Below, piece after piece: positions 8,435 to 16,148 of a DNA stretch of 49,452 nucleotides. The stretch spans positions 1 to 49,452 of the forward strand of contig DAIESS010000001.1 of the NCBI GenBank assembly GCA_027346135.1, in the 5' to 3' direction. Position 1 is the stretch's first letter, and each line of letters opens with the position of its first letter. The notes under the pieces were generated by a model. That model worked only from the letters and a program-made list of their open reading frames with translations. It searched no databases and had not been told where the DNA came from. Made by a program: the position numbers and the translations under genes. This DNA is from Candidatus Saccharimonadota bacterium (lineage in GTDB: Bacteria; Patescibacteriota; Saccharimonadia; Saccharimonadales; UBA4665).

Positions 8435-8792
8435 CTTAAGCACTTTTTGTTTTTGTTTTGGTGTTTGTTTTTATACAAGATCACCTAATCAGCAGCCAAC
8501 TTTTTGTTTTTTGGGGTGTTTTTGTTTTTGTGGCGATGAAATGTCATGTATGTAAAGAAGGTAAAATGCGATTTAAAAAATCTGCGAACTTCTTACTGAC
8601 ATTTCATCAAGTTTGAGAGACTTATGTGTGAGGTGGAGTTTTGGGAGGTGTTTTTGAGAAATGTACGAGGGTTTTTTAAGTGGTGCCCTCTCCTATCCAC
8701 TTGTTGACTGCCGATTAGCTGATCTCGGTTAATATCGTATCTGATAATCGGACTTGTTACTTAATTGTTAATGAACCGCTTCGCCGAAGTTC
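8435..8792. other. Gene-free interval between mraZ and rsmH
   Basis: About 350 bp without a credible reading frame, unusual because mraZ and rsmH normally abut. The minus strand is strikingly A/C-rich near rsmH (ACAAAAACAAAAA tracts) and contains a TGTATAAA box about 40 nt before rsmH. Two inverted repeats stand out: a long imperfect palindrome (8535-8608) and a 7-bp CCGATTA/TAATCGG pair (8712-8751). It may be a regulated leader or a remnant of a mobile sequence. Confidence 0.5.
8535..8608. repeat. 74-bp imperfect palindrome with perfect 12-bp ends
   Basis: GATGAAATGTCA (8535-8546) is the exact reverse complement of TGACATTTCATC (8597-8608). The inner bases keep pairing imperfectly (GTAAAGAAG against CTTCTTAC, TGCGA against TCTGCG), giving one long hairpin. 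It could be an RNA structure in the rsmH leader or a small MITE-like element with terminal inverted repeats. Confidence 0.65.
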
Positions 8793-9158
8793 TTATACTT
8801 CCGCTGCCATAATTCGCCAATATCGTCCAACACCGACCGCTACAATGTCGCGATCGATTCCCGCGTAGTCTAAAAGGTGTTGCTCAAGGGTAATTCTCCC
8901 CTGTTTGCCATCTGGCGCCTGCTCTATCTTCCCCATCCGAAATTGGACGTTCAAGTCGGCAATCCGCTCATCCAGAATGTCACCTTCCAGCCGAGGTTCG
9001 ACCATATTTTCCCACACATCCTTTGGATAAAGGTGGAGGTACTTGCCAAACCCACGGGTAATGACTGCCCCGCTGGCGAATTTGTCACGAAGTTCAGGCG
9101 GTATGGTTAAACGCCGCTTGTCGTCGAGTTTTCGCTGGAAGTAGTCAACTTGTGTCAT
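8793..9158 (-). CDS. mraZ: Transcriptional regulator MraZ
   Basis: AbrB/SpoVT-fold DNA-binding protein that heads dcw operons and autoregulates them. The N-terminus (DYFQRKLDDKRRLTIPPELRD) is the first AbrB-like half, and RITLEQHLLDYAGI is the second copy of the fold. At 121 aa it is shorter than the usual 140-150 because it ends soon after the second repeat. The ATG at 9158 has no Shine-Dalgarno; the leader is A-rich. TGGGT boxes 66-111 bp upstream match the known MraZ operator type, which supports both the assignment and autoregulation. Confidence 0.95.
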   Translation of the reverse strand: MTQVDYFQRKLDDKRRLTIPPELRDKFASGAVITRGFGKYLHLYPKDVWENMVEPRLEGDILDERIADLNVQFRMGKIEQAPDGKQGRITLEQHLLDYAGIDRDIVAVGVGRYWRIMAAEV

Positions 9159-9223
9159 TTGTTATTGGTTTAAGTTGCTAGTGGATTTTTTGTTTTTGAT
9201 TAGTAGATAGCTTGGTTTGGGCT

Positions 9224-9277
9224 ACCTACCACTACCCACTGCCATGAGTGTACTACCCACAATCACCCACTACAATA
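9224..9277 (-). promoter_or_regulatory. MraZ operator boxes with -10 region of the dcw operon
   Basis: On the minus strand TGGGT occurs at 9269-9265, 9259-9255 and 9238-9234, with a degenerate TAGGT at 9228-9224. Spacings are 10, 21 and 10 bp, so all boxes face the same side of the helix. Known MraZ operators are TGGGN repeats with 5-nt spacers. A possible -10 box TATTGT (9277-9272) lies just upstream, so bound MraZ would block initiation or early elongation. Confidence 0.75.
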
Positions 9278-9285
9278 CCTTTTAT

Positions 9286-9315
9286 TAAGAAAAAGTGGTG
9301 TTTCTGACACCACTT
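9286..9315 (-). terminator. Intrinsic terminator of the small gene at 9426-9677
   Basis: Minus strand: AAGTGGTGT, 5-nt loop, ACACCACTT (9-bp perfect stem), then TTTCTTA, giving a T-rich run directly after the stem. It lies between the small membrane-peptide gene and the mraZ promoter and insulates the dcw operon from upstream transcription. Confidence 0.75.
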
Positions 9316-9425
9316 ATCCACAAAAACCTCTCTGTTTAGGTTGAGGCGCTACCAATAGCGTAGCTTACAAAAATCTAGGCGCTACGCGACAAGATCGAAT
9401 GCACGCCGTATGTGACCTTTCTGTT

Positions 9426-9677
9426 TTACATGCCACCGATGGTCGGCAAGCGGACGCCATCACTAAAACGAACCGGCATCCGGGTTGTCTCGTTCTCTTT
9501 TTCGAGCAAACTATGAGCCAATACGGCGGCACCGTGGTTTTCAACGGTTGCCTGCAGATAACTTAGGCTGCGATGACCCATCTCAGTCAGGCTAAACAAG
9601 GTAATGGCCGCCAGACCAATTGAGGCCATGCGGACTGGATGACTTCTTTTAGGCAGGTTGTGATTGTGTTTTTGCAT
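9426..9677 (-). CDS. Small membrane or secreted protein of unknown function
   Basis: An 83-residue protein I do not recognise. A basic N-terminus (MQKHNHNLPKRSHPVR) leads into one moderately hydrophobic stretch (about 17-32, MASIGLAAITLFSL) that could be a signal-anchor, followed by a polar tail ending GVRLPTIGGM. It stands between yvcK and the dcw operon with its own terminator. A perfect 12-bp inverted repeat ends 3 nt before its ATG. The defined terminator and distinct leader argue that it is a real gene. Confidence 0.6.
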   Translation of the reverse strand: MQKHNHNLPKRSHPVRMASIGLAAITLFSLTEMGHRSLSYLQATVENHGAAVLAHSLLEKENETTRMPVRFSDGVRLPTIGGM

Positions 9678-9680
9678 GTT

Positions 9681-9709
9681 TGTTTATTTTGTTACTTACA
9701 AAATAAACA
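9681..9709. repeat. Perfect 12-bp inverted repeat next to a start codon
   Basis: TGTTTATTTTGT and ACAAAATAAACA surround a 5-nt loop, ending 3 nt before the ATG of the 83-aa gene. It could be an operator or a weak AU-rich hairpin that hides the ribosome-binding region. It also lies between the yvcK stop and the next gene. Confidence 0.65.
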
Positions 9710-9717
9710 TTAGCAAA

Positions 9718-10752
9718 TTATTTCATTTTTGTCAATATTGTGGGTGTATATATAAGCTTGTTGATGGCTTCGGCCAGGGCTTCGACATCGTGTCGAATTA
9801 ATGAACGACTTGCCGCCAACTGGTCGTGCTGTCGACGATGCGCCGCGTAAGGCGCCAGAAACTCGCCGCCGATTGCCCTGTAGTGAGCTCGCCGCAAAGA
9901 TTTTTCGTCATAGCTCACCGGAAATTCTTCGTCTTTGGCATATTTAGCCATCAAGCCGGCTGGCGGCGTCGCCGTGTTGTACATAACCACATCAATTATC
10001 GGTCCACCGGCAAAGCGCTCTATTTCGGCAGCATGAGCCGCCACATCCATGCCGGTGGTTTGGCCCGGTTTGACTACCAGGTTACAAATATAAACAATCT
10101 TAGCTCTGGTTAATTGAAGTGCGGCCGGTACGCCATCGACCAACAACAGAGGGCCCAGTGAAGTATATATATCGCCCGGTGCAATGATTATGTAATCCGC
10201 CCGTTTGATCGCTTCGGCGGCCGCCGGGTTAATGACTGCGGCCGGCTCCAAATAAATAGTTGGCCGCCCATCGGCCGGGTCGAACTTCATCACATCGATA
10301 TGGTGCTCGCCGTGCGTCTGTCGCCCATCGGCGCTCTCGTGCACAAGGCGAACATTATCAAGCGTTATCGGCACAACCTGGCCCTGAATATTTAAAATCT
10401 TACTGGCCGTTTCAACCGCTTCAGCGAAACTACCACTCATCTTTTCCAAGGCCGTCAAAAATAAATTACCAAATGAGTGGCCCGATAAGCTGCCATTATC
10501 AAAACGATAGTCGAACAGTTCACGAATTTTTTCGGAGCGTGCCAGTGCCACCAAACATTGCCGCACATCGCCCGGCGGCAATACACCTAACTCGTCGCGC
10601 AAAACACCGCTTGAACCACCATCGTCGACCATATTAACCAGGGCTGTTATGTCCGGTGTTAGCAGTTTTAAAGATTTTAACAACGTAAAACTACCTGTTC
10701 CACCACCGATAACAACGACTCGTTTGTGCTTCTTGTGTACTCGCCGTGACAT
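9718..10752 (-). CDS. yvcK: YvcK/CofD-family UDP-sugar-binding regulator
   Basis: Gluconeogenesis factor YvcK, a UDP-GlcNAc-binding protein that affects cell-wall precursor supply and cell shape in Firmicutes and Actinobacteria. The N-terminal VVVIGGGTGSFTLLKSLK is the nucleotide-binding loop; VNMVDDGGSSGVLRDELGVLPPGDVRQCL is the family signature, and NLVVKPGQTTGM occurs in the second half. Length 344 aa is normal. A TATAAT box ends 10 nt before the ATG, indicating a nearly leaderless mRNA. Its place beside the dcw cluster fits a role in wall synthesis. Confidence 0.92.
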   Translation of the reverse strand: MSRRVHKKHKRVVVIGGGTGSFTLLKSLKLLTPDITALVNMVDDGGSSGVLRDELGVLPPGDVRQCLVALARSEKIRELFDYRFDNGSLSGHSFGNLFLTALEKMSGSFAEAVETASKILNIQGQVVPITLDNVRLVHESADGRQTHGEHHIDVMKFDPADGRPTIYLEPAAVINPAAAEAIKRADYIIIAPGDIYTSLGPLLLVDGVPAALQLTRAKIVYICNLVVKPGQTTGMDVAAHAAEIERFAGGPIIDVVMYNTATPPAGLMAKYAKDEEFPVSYDEKSLRRAHYRAIGGEFLAPYAAHRRQHDQLAASRSLIRHDVEALAEAINKLIYTPTILTKMK

Positions 10753-10809
10753 GTAAATGTAAATTATACGTCGTCACGAGATAAAAATCAGTGAAAGCCG
10801 GTCGAAATA

Positions 10810-11622
10810 TTATGACATTTTGGCAGGGTCCCAGGTCACCCGACGCCCCACACTTAACTTATTGAGGCGATTCATCATTTCGGCACTCAGTTCAAAATCA
10901 AAAACCTCAATGTTGTCCTTGATATGTTGCGCGCTGGTTGACCGCGGCAACGGAATTGTGCCGTGCTGAATACTCCAACGCAATAAGACCTGAGCTTGGC
11001 TTCGACCAATCTCTTCAGCAATTGCATCCACTTCTGGGTGATCAATTCCCCCCCGAGCCAACGGGCTATAGGCCTCGACAACGATATTATGGTCATAGCA
11101 ATAGTTCAGTAACTTCTGCTGATCGGTGTAAATATACGGATGAAATTCAACCTGGTTAACCATTGGCGGGCGCAATTTAGCCTGCCGTATTTCTTCGAGA
11201 TGACGAATAGTAAAGTTAGAGACACCGATTGCCCCAATTAGACCCTCGTCGTACATTTCGTTCATGGCTCGCCAACTGTCGAGCCGGCGACTTGTGGCCG
11301 GCCAGTGGATGAGATAAAGGTCGACGTAGTCAAAGCCAAGTCTCTCCAAGGATTGTTCCAGGGCCTTGCGAGTTGATTCATAACCCTGATCATCATTCCA
11401 AAGTTTAGTCGTTACGAAGACCTCTTCGCGTGGGAGCCCGGATTGCATGACGGCCTCGCCTACCTGTTTTTCGTTACCGTAGAGTTTAGCCGTATCGATC
11501 AATCGATAGCCTGCTCGCAAAGCCGCTGTAACCGCCTCGACAGTATCGTGTGGCTTTATTTCCCAGGTACCGAAACCAATGGCCGGGATTTTTTGCCCGT
11601 TGGGCAAATCTATCATTTTCAT
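10810..11622 (-). CDS. Aldo/keto reductase
   Basis: NAD(P)H-dependent oxidoreductase with a TIM-barrel fold. The AKR tetrad is visible: Asp (LIDTAKLYGNE), Tyr (same segment), Lys (FVTTKLWNDDQG) and His (LYLIHWP). GVSNF and the C-terminal LPRSTSAQHIKDN cofactor-phosphate segment follow. At 270 aa it matches the 2,5-diketo-gluconate reductase-like subgroup (AKR5). The substrate cannot be told from sequence. It is preceded by a stand-alone gap, so it is probably its own unit; an ATG two codons downstream is another possible start. Confidence 0.9.
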   Translation of the reverse strand: MKMIDLPNGQKIPAIGFGTWEIKPHDTVEAVTAALRAGYRLIDTAKLYGNEKQVGEAVMQSGLPREEVFVTTKLWNDDQGYESTRKALEQSLERLGFDYVDLYLIHWPATSRRLDSWRAMNEMYDEGLIGAIGVSNFTIRHLEEIRQAKLRPPMVNQVEFHPYIYTDQQKLLNYCYDHNIVVEAYSPLARGGIDHPEVDAIAEEIGRSQAQVLLRWSIQHGTIPLPRSTSAQHIKDNIEVFDFELSAEMMNRLNKLSVGRRVTWDPAKMS

Positions 11623-11713
11623 GAGCTTTGTCCCCTAGCATCCATTTATACCGACAAGCTGCTCACACGGCAGTGAAATTGCTCACCGGGTGACCATCAG
11701 AAGTAGTATATAT

Positions 11714-12352
11714 TCAGCTATTTATAAGGATTGGGTCGCCGTTGGTTAGGCTGACAAAATTAATGCCAGCCGCCTGAAAGATTTGCTCCAACCTATCGTA
11801 CATCTGCATGCGAGCCTCGTCGCTCCAGTGCCAATCATGTATCGGTAAGACATATTGCGGTTTCAACTTGAGTGCCAAATTTACGGCGTTACGAGTCGAG
11901 CCCCATGGCGCCTGAACCGGCAAGGCTAAAATCGCTTTCGTTTCTTCAAATGAATGGCTGTCACCTGGGTTAGTTAGCATGTCCAAATAATGTACTGGGC
12001 GTTGTTCCGGCGCTGCAAACAACGGCTCGCCGGCTTCATGAGGCGCATCAAAAAAGACGATTCCCTGGCGTGCTTCGCTGGACGCATTAATGCCAGCCTC
12101 GGCCAAAGATTGCACGACATCGGGCGGCGCCGTAATGCGTACACCGGGAAATTTGGCAACGAGCCTTTTAACTAAAGGCAACGAAAAATGGTCGGCATGG
12201 GAGTGCGTAATTACTATGTCGTCGAGCCACTTAAGAGTATCGACTTCGACTGCGTATTCACTGAATACGCCCGGGTCAAATAAGGTTGTCCTGTTGACCG
12301 GTTCTGGCATTTCAACCAATAGACATGAATGCACGAATTTAGTAATTTTCAT
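11714..12352 (-). CDS. Metallo-beta-lactamase-fold metal-dependent hydrolase
   Basis: Zn-dependent hydrolase of the MBL fold, 212 aa, close to the UlaG/YtkL group. The metal-binding THSHADH motif is at residues 49-55, further His/Asp ligands occur in the C-terminal half (PIHDWHWSDEAR). No signal peptide, so cytosolic. A clear Shine-Dalgarno (AGGAGA) lies upstream of the ATG. The substrate is unknown. The next upstream gene encodes an unknown protein 66 bp away. Confidence 0.85.
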   Translation of the reverse strand: MKITKFVHSCLLVEMPEPVNRTTLFDPGVFSEYAVEVDTLKWLDDIVITHSHADHFSLPLVKRLVAKFPGVRITAPPDVVQSLAEAGINASSEARQGIVFFDAPHEAGEPLFAAPEQRPVHYLDMLTNPGDSHSFEETKAILALPVQAPWGSTRNAVNLALKLKPQYVLPIHDWHWSDEARMQMYDRLEQIFQAAGINFVSLTNGDPILINS

Positions 12353-12418
12353 TTTTTCTCCTCTACCCTTAAATCGTACACGATTAAAGCCAAGACCAAT
12401 GCGAAATTTTATACTGCC

Positions 12419-12970
12419 TTAGACATCTAGGGCGCGTCGCTTAACCGCATGCGTCATGACTTCATACAAACGTACGCAGTCATCCGCATTTACCGGGCGT
12501 TCATTGGCCAACTGCAAATAATTAACCACTTGATACGGCTCGTTTTCTTCATCGAAACGGATATCATCATTGCCGTGTTTAATGTAGACTTCTCTTCGGG
12601 CATCAAGCATGTGGTTGTTAACACATTCAAAGATGAACCTCTCACGTTTAGCGCTGTATCGCTTTCCCATGTCGTAGTCACGGATAGCTACATGAAGTTG
12701 CCAACTATTAGTTACGGTCTGGCTACCCATTACAATGTTGATGTAGCGATCGCGCGCATTCTCTTCCGTGTCAACAAATGAGGGCAGTATAAAGCCGAAG
12801 GTCACCCGACTATTTCGTAAACCAAGCTCCTTTTTGACGTTCTTGGCCGCATCAAGTAATTCCATCGATGCGATTTGGCGCAGCGGCTCAACATGATCGA
12901 CGCCGACTTGAGCATGGCCATACTCTAGTGTCTTGCCAACAATTTTATAACCTTCAATATTCCTAATCAT
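12419..12970 (-). CDS. Conserved-looking protein of unknown function
   Basis: A soluble protein of 183 residues from the ATG at 12970 (a TTG three codons upstream is possible). It is rich in charged residues with alternating beta-like segments (SRVTFGFILPSFVDTEE, NIVMGSQTVTNSWQLHVAIRDY) and a helical C-terminus. I recognise no family. It follows the KwaB/DUF4868-like gene by about 80 bp on the same strand and could be cotranscribed, so it may belong to the same process, but there is no direct evidence. Confidence 0.7.
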   Translation of the reverse strand: MIRNIEGYKIVGKTLEYGHAQVGVDHVEPLRQIASMELLDAAKNVKKELGLRNSRVTFGFILPSFVDTEENARDRYINIVMGSQTVTNSWQLHVAIRDYDMGKRYSAKRERFIFECVNNHMLDARREVYIKHGNDDIRFDEENEPYQVVNYLQLANERPVNADDCVRLYEVMTHAVKRRALDV

Positions 12971-13048
12971 AACCAACAACCACTGCTCTTCGAGCCGTTA
13001 TTTGTTAGTGAATATAGTCCGGTTTATAAGATATGTAAAGTCTTTGAA

Positions 13049-14083
13049 CTACTTAAGGACTTCTTTGAGCAGCATTTCTTCTTCGTCTTCTGGCTTCAGA
13101 AGGCGTTTTTTGATGATCTCGTAGCGCTCCCCCGTCAATGGCGATTCGATATAATCGTCGTTTAGAAGGTTCACAAATTTGGTCATGTCTTTATCGTCCA
13201 TAATGATTATGGCACCACTGTCGTCGGTCATGAGTTCCACACCCATATCCTCAGCGTGACTAAGCAAATCGTCTTGTTTAACTTTGCCAACTTCGAGTTT
13301 TTGCAACTTTTTAATAGTCGACTTTTTGTTCTTAACCATGCTTTGCATGTCGAGTCCTTCGTCGAAACTAAGACTATAGTTAGCTTCAATTTCGGCAACT
13401 TTTTGGCGGGCGATGCTGGCTTCTTTAGCATCATAACCAAACAGGGCCTTGAGTTTTGCCTGATTAAACACGTAGAGATCTTGATCGAGCAACAGTAGTT
13501 GGTTATCAGCCGGAATACGGACGGCGGCATCCGCGTCGAACGGTACGAATTTACCACTGCGTAACATCCAGCCGACTTTACCGCGCATAATTTGTGACTG
13601 CGGCAAAACTTTAAAAACATAAGCTGGTTTGTTTAGGCCGGCGTGCGTAATTCGCGCCATGATGCCTTTTATGCGTTTGAAGTCGTGCTCTTCCTCAACA
13701 AATAATTCGATCTCATGTTCCTGGGTTTTAACCCAGCTTAAGACTTCCTTAGCTTTATCGACATTTTCAAGTAAGGTTCGTTGCAGAACATTATCCTCAG
13801 CTTCGGCCTCTTCGAACGAACGTACTTGCAAGCCCATGCCAGCACCTTCCAAAACAGCTTCCAAGATTTCGTCGATGAACAGCGGTTCGAGCTGTTTGCC
13901 GAGCGCCTCGGCCATAGCCGTACGATAGACGACATAGTTTTTATTAATCAAGAACAATTCAATTTTTAATTCGTCTTTGAATTGGACCAGGTTGTTGGCC
14001 CAGGCAAAGATGTCAGTTTCTTGATAGTCGGATTTTTCGGCCACAGCCGCAGCGGCATCTTTTTGTTTATCGGTGTTTTCCAT
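13049..14083 (-). CDS. KwaB-like (DUF4868) protein
   Basis: A 344-residue soluble protein resembling DUF4868, the domain of KwaB from the Kiwa anti-phage system. Suggestive features are IELFLINKNYVVYRT near residues 41-55, the central block AYVFKVL (154-160), RGKVGWMLRSGKFVPFD (167-183), AAVRIPADNQLLLLDQDLYVFN (186-207) and the later KALFGYD. In the Kiwa system a membrane protein KwaA accompanies KwaB; no KwaA-like gene is adjacent. Here the neighbours are a PIF1-type helicase upstream and an unknown gene downstream. The family call is from memory of the pattern and is moderate; a role in defence is inference. Confidence 0.5.
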   Translation of the reverse strand: MENTDKQKDAAAAVAEKSDYQETDIFAWANNLVQFKDELKIELFLINKNYVVYRTAMAEALGKQLEPLFIDEILEAVLEGAGMGLQVRSFEEAEAEDNVLQRTLLENVDKAKEVLSWVKTQEHEIELFVEEEHDFKRIKGIMARITHAGLNKPAYVFKVLPQSQIMRGKVGWMLRSGKFVPFDADAAVRIPADNQLLLLDQDLYVFNQAKLKALFGYDAKEASIARQKVAEIEANYSLSFDEGLDMQSMVKNKKSTIKKLQKLEVGKVKQDDLLSHAEDMGVELMTDDSGAIIIMDDKDMTKFVNLLNDDYIESPLTGERYEIIKKRLLKPEDEEEMLLKEVLK

Positions 14084-14130
14084 ACTGTTGCCTATTCTAG
14101 CGAATGGCGGTCGATAAATCTGCTGTAAAA

Positions 14131-15657
14131 TTAGCTTTTGACGCGCTGGTGAGCGTTAATGACATCTAGAATATCCTGGCCGTATTTTTCGATCTTAGCC
14201 GGACCCATGCCCTTGATGCCCCTAAAGGCCTGTAAGTTTTGCGGCGGCTTGGCCGCCACCTCTTCCAACACCGAGTTGTGAGCAATAATATAAGCCGGCA
14301 CGCTGTCAGCATCGGCTCGCTGCAAACGCCAATCTTTTAGTTTGTACAGAAGTTCTTCGTCAATTTCAGGAACGGCCGTCTTGTCCTTTGTCTCGTCGTA
14401 ATCTTCCGTCATGTCGGCCAGAGCGGCGGAAGCATTTCGCAGGTTAACATCAAATTCAAAAATATATGGGTGCATGATTAACGCCATTTGGTTGATGCCC
14501 TTCAGGAACACGCCGTCCATGCTGCGCACCCGGCTTAGTGCTACATAGCCCATGCCGGGTGTGAATGAGCGGCTTAGGTCGATCTCGGCCGCATCAAGAC
14601 TCATGCCTTGGCTTTTGTGGATTGTAATTGCCCAGGCCAAACGTAGGGGCAACTGCGTAACCTCGGCCCGTTTGCGCCCATCCTCTTCTAGCGCCCAACT
14701 ATAACTTTCGACGCGAATCTCACGACCATTCTTAAGTTCAACGATCGGGTCGTCGCCGTCGAAGTCTACCACCGTACCACGCGTACCGTTCACATAACCG
14801 GCCCCAAAATTATTCGCTACAAACATCACTTCGGCGCCAATTTTCAGTTCAAGCTTAGCCGGCGCTAAAACACTCTTAATCAATTGCTCGACCTTAGCTG
14901 CGACACCCGACTTCTGCATGGTATAGACTTTGGCATCACGCTCAATCGCTTTGAGGTGATGTTGATTGATCGTTTCGACATCGACATTATGCGAGTATAG
15001 CCGCGTAACGGCGTGGCCATTTTGGACTGGCTGGCGCTGCAATCGTTCTTGCAGCATGGCCTCGTGCAGCTCGTTGACGTCACCGCGGCGCATAGCCTCG
15101 AGCAAATCCAATAAACCGTCGCCAACCTGGCGGTGCTGTTCGGTTAGGTAACAAATCTCCGGATTAAGCTCCTGCCAGGCGTGCGACATATGAACGAAAT
15201 CGAGCGCTTCACCGCCCCGAGAAATCGGCGGTAGCTGGAACAAGTCGCCAACCAATATAACCTGCAGGCCACCAAACGGTTCGTCGTTTTCACGCAATAA
15301 TTTGCAAACTTCGTTAACCATATCCAGCCGGCGGCCATGCAGCATCGACACTTCGTCGATTACCAAGACATCTGTCGCATTATAACGTTTGACCAGTTTA
15401 TCCATACCTTTCAAACGGGTACGGTCCCACTCACTCAAACTCTCGCGTATACCAAGTCCCGACCATGAATGAATCGTTGTTCCACCGATATGAGTCGCCG
15501 CGATACCCGTACTGGCCGTTACCGCCACCGTCTTGCCGGCACGCGTCGCCCGGCGAATAAATTCATTCAGAACATATGTTTTACCGGCACCAGGCGCGCC
15601 GGTTAGAAAAACCGACCGTCCCTCGAGCATAATCTTTAATGCCTGTAACTGCCTCAT
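14131..15657 (-). CDS. PIF1-like superfamily 1B DNA helicase
   Basis: ATP-dependent helicase of 508 aa. Walker A is TGAPGAGKT (19-27); motif Ia TASTGIAATHIGGTTIHSW is typical of PIF1; Walker B is VIDEVSML; GDLFQLPP is motif III; the C-terminal SF1 motifs include LPLRLAWAITIHKSQGMSLD and GYVALSRVR. A helix-hairpin/HRDC-like C-terminus (LQAFRGIKGMGPAKIEKYG) adds nucleic-acid binding. PIF1 enzymes unwind forks and G-quadruplexes; this bacterial group also occurs in mobile elements. A TAAAAT box ends 9 nt before the ATG. The KwaB-like gene lies 47 bp downstream. Confidence 0.88.
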   Translation of the reverse strand: MRQLQALKIMLEGRSVFLTGAPGAGKTYVLNEFIRRATRAGKTVAVTASTGIAATHIGGTTIHSWSGLGIRESLSEWDRTRLKGMDKLVKRYNATDVLVIDEVSMLHGRRLDMVNEVCKLLRENDEPFGGLQVILVGDLFQLPPISRGGEALDFVHMSHAWQELNPEICYLTEQHRQVGDGLLDLLEAMRRGDVNELHEAMLQERLQRQPVQNGHAVTRLYSHNVDVETINQHHLKAIERDAKVYTMQKSGVAAKVEQLIKSVLAPAKLELKIGAEVMFVANNFGAGYVNGTRGTVVDFDGDDPIVELKNGREIRVESYSWALEEDGRKRAEVTQLPLRLAWAITIHKSQGMSLDAAEIDLSRSFTPGMGYVALSRVRSMDGVFLKGINQMALIMHPYIFEFDVNLRNASAALADMTEDYDETKDKTAVPEIDEELLYKLKDWRLQRADADSVPAYIIAHNSVLEEVAAKPPQNLQAFRGIKGMGPAKIEKYGQDILDVINAHQRVKS

Positions 15658-15710
15658 GTAGTTACTATTTTATACCACCCGCTACGCTACGAACCCACAA
15701 AGCTGTTGTG

Positions 15711-16148
15711 TTATGAACGTGCCGCGTCCAAGTGTTGGCGACGAGCCTCATTAGCCCATTGGTCGGCCAACTCGTTGCCTTCTTCACCGACATGTCCACG
15801 CACCCAAACAAGTGTTGCCTGACTAGCGCGGAACAGCGGGCAAACCTCACGGACAATATCGAGATTTTTTATTTCACCGCCCTTCTTTTTCCAGCCAGCT
15901 TTTTCCCAGGTAATCGACCATTTGGTAATAACATTTATCCAAAATTCGCTATCGGTGTAGATCGTGCAAGGTTCGCCAGCAGCATGTTTGAGGGCCGCCA
16001 TAATTGCAAAGCCTTCCATGCGGATGTTTGTCGTCTCGCCGCCTTATGGTTCGCTGCCCAGAACAACTGGCTGGTTTTCGTGTATGACTGCAAAGCCGCC
16101 TGGTCCTGGATTTGGACTGGCGCTGCCATCAGTATAATAAACTCTCAA
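15711..16148 (-). pseudogene. rnhA: Ribonuclease HI gene interrupted by an in-frame TAA
   Basis: Reading from a TTG at 16148, the frame gives a good RNase HI of 146 codons: YYTDGSASPNPGPGGFAVI, then TAA at 16046-16044 (codon 35), then GGETTNIRMEGFAIMAALK and the rest. The catalytic carboxylates would be Asp7, Glu45, Asp66 and Asp129, with His119. The stop separates Asp7 from the others, so the part that can start at the ATG at 16019 (102 aa) lacks one essential metal ligand. The TTG overlaps the previous gene's TGA (TTGA), suggesting coupling. Either a recent nonsense mutation, a sequence error or readthrough. Confidence 0.85.
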
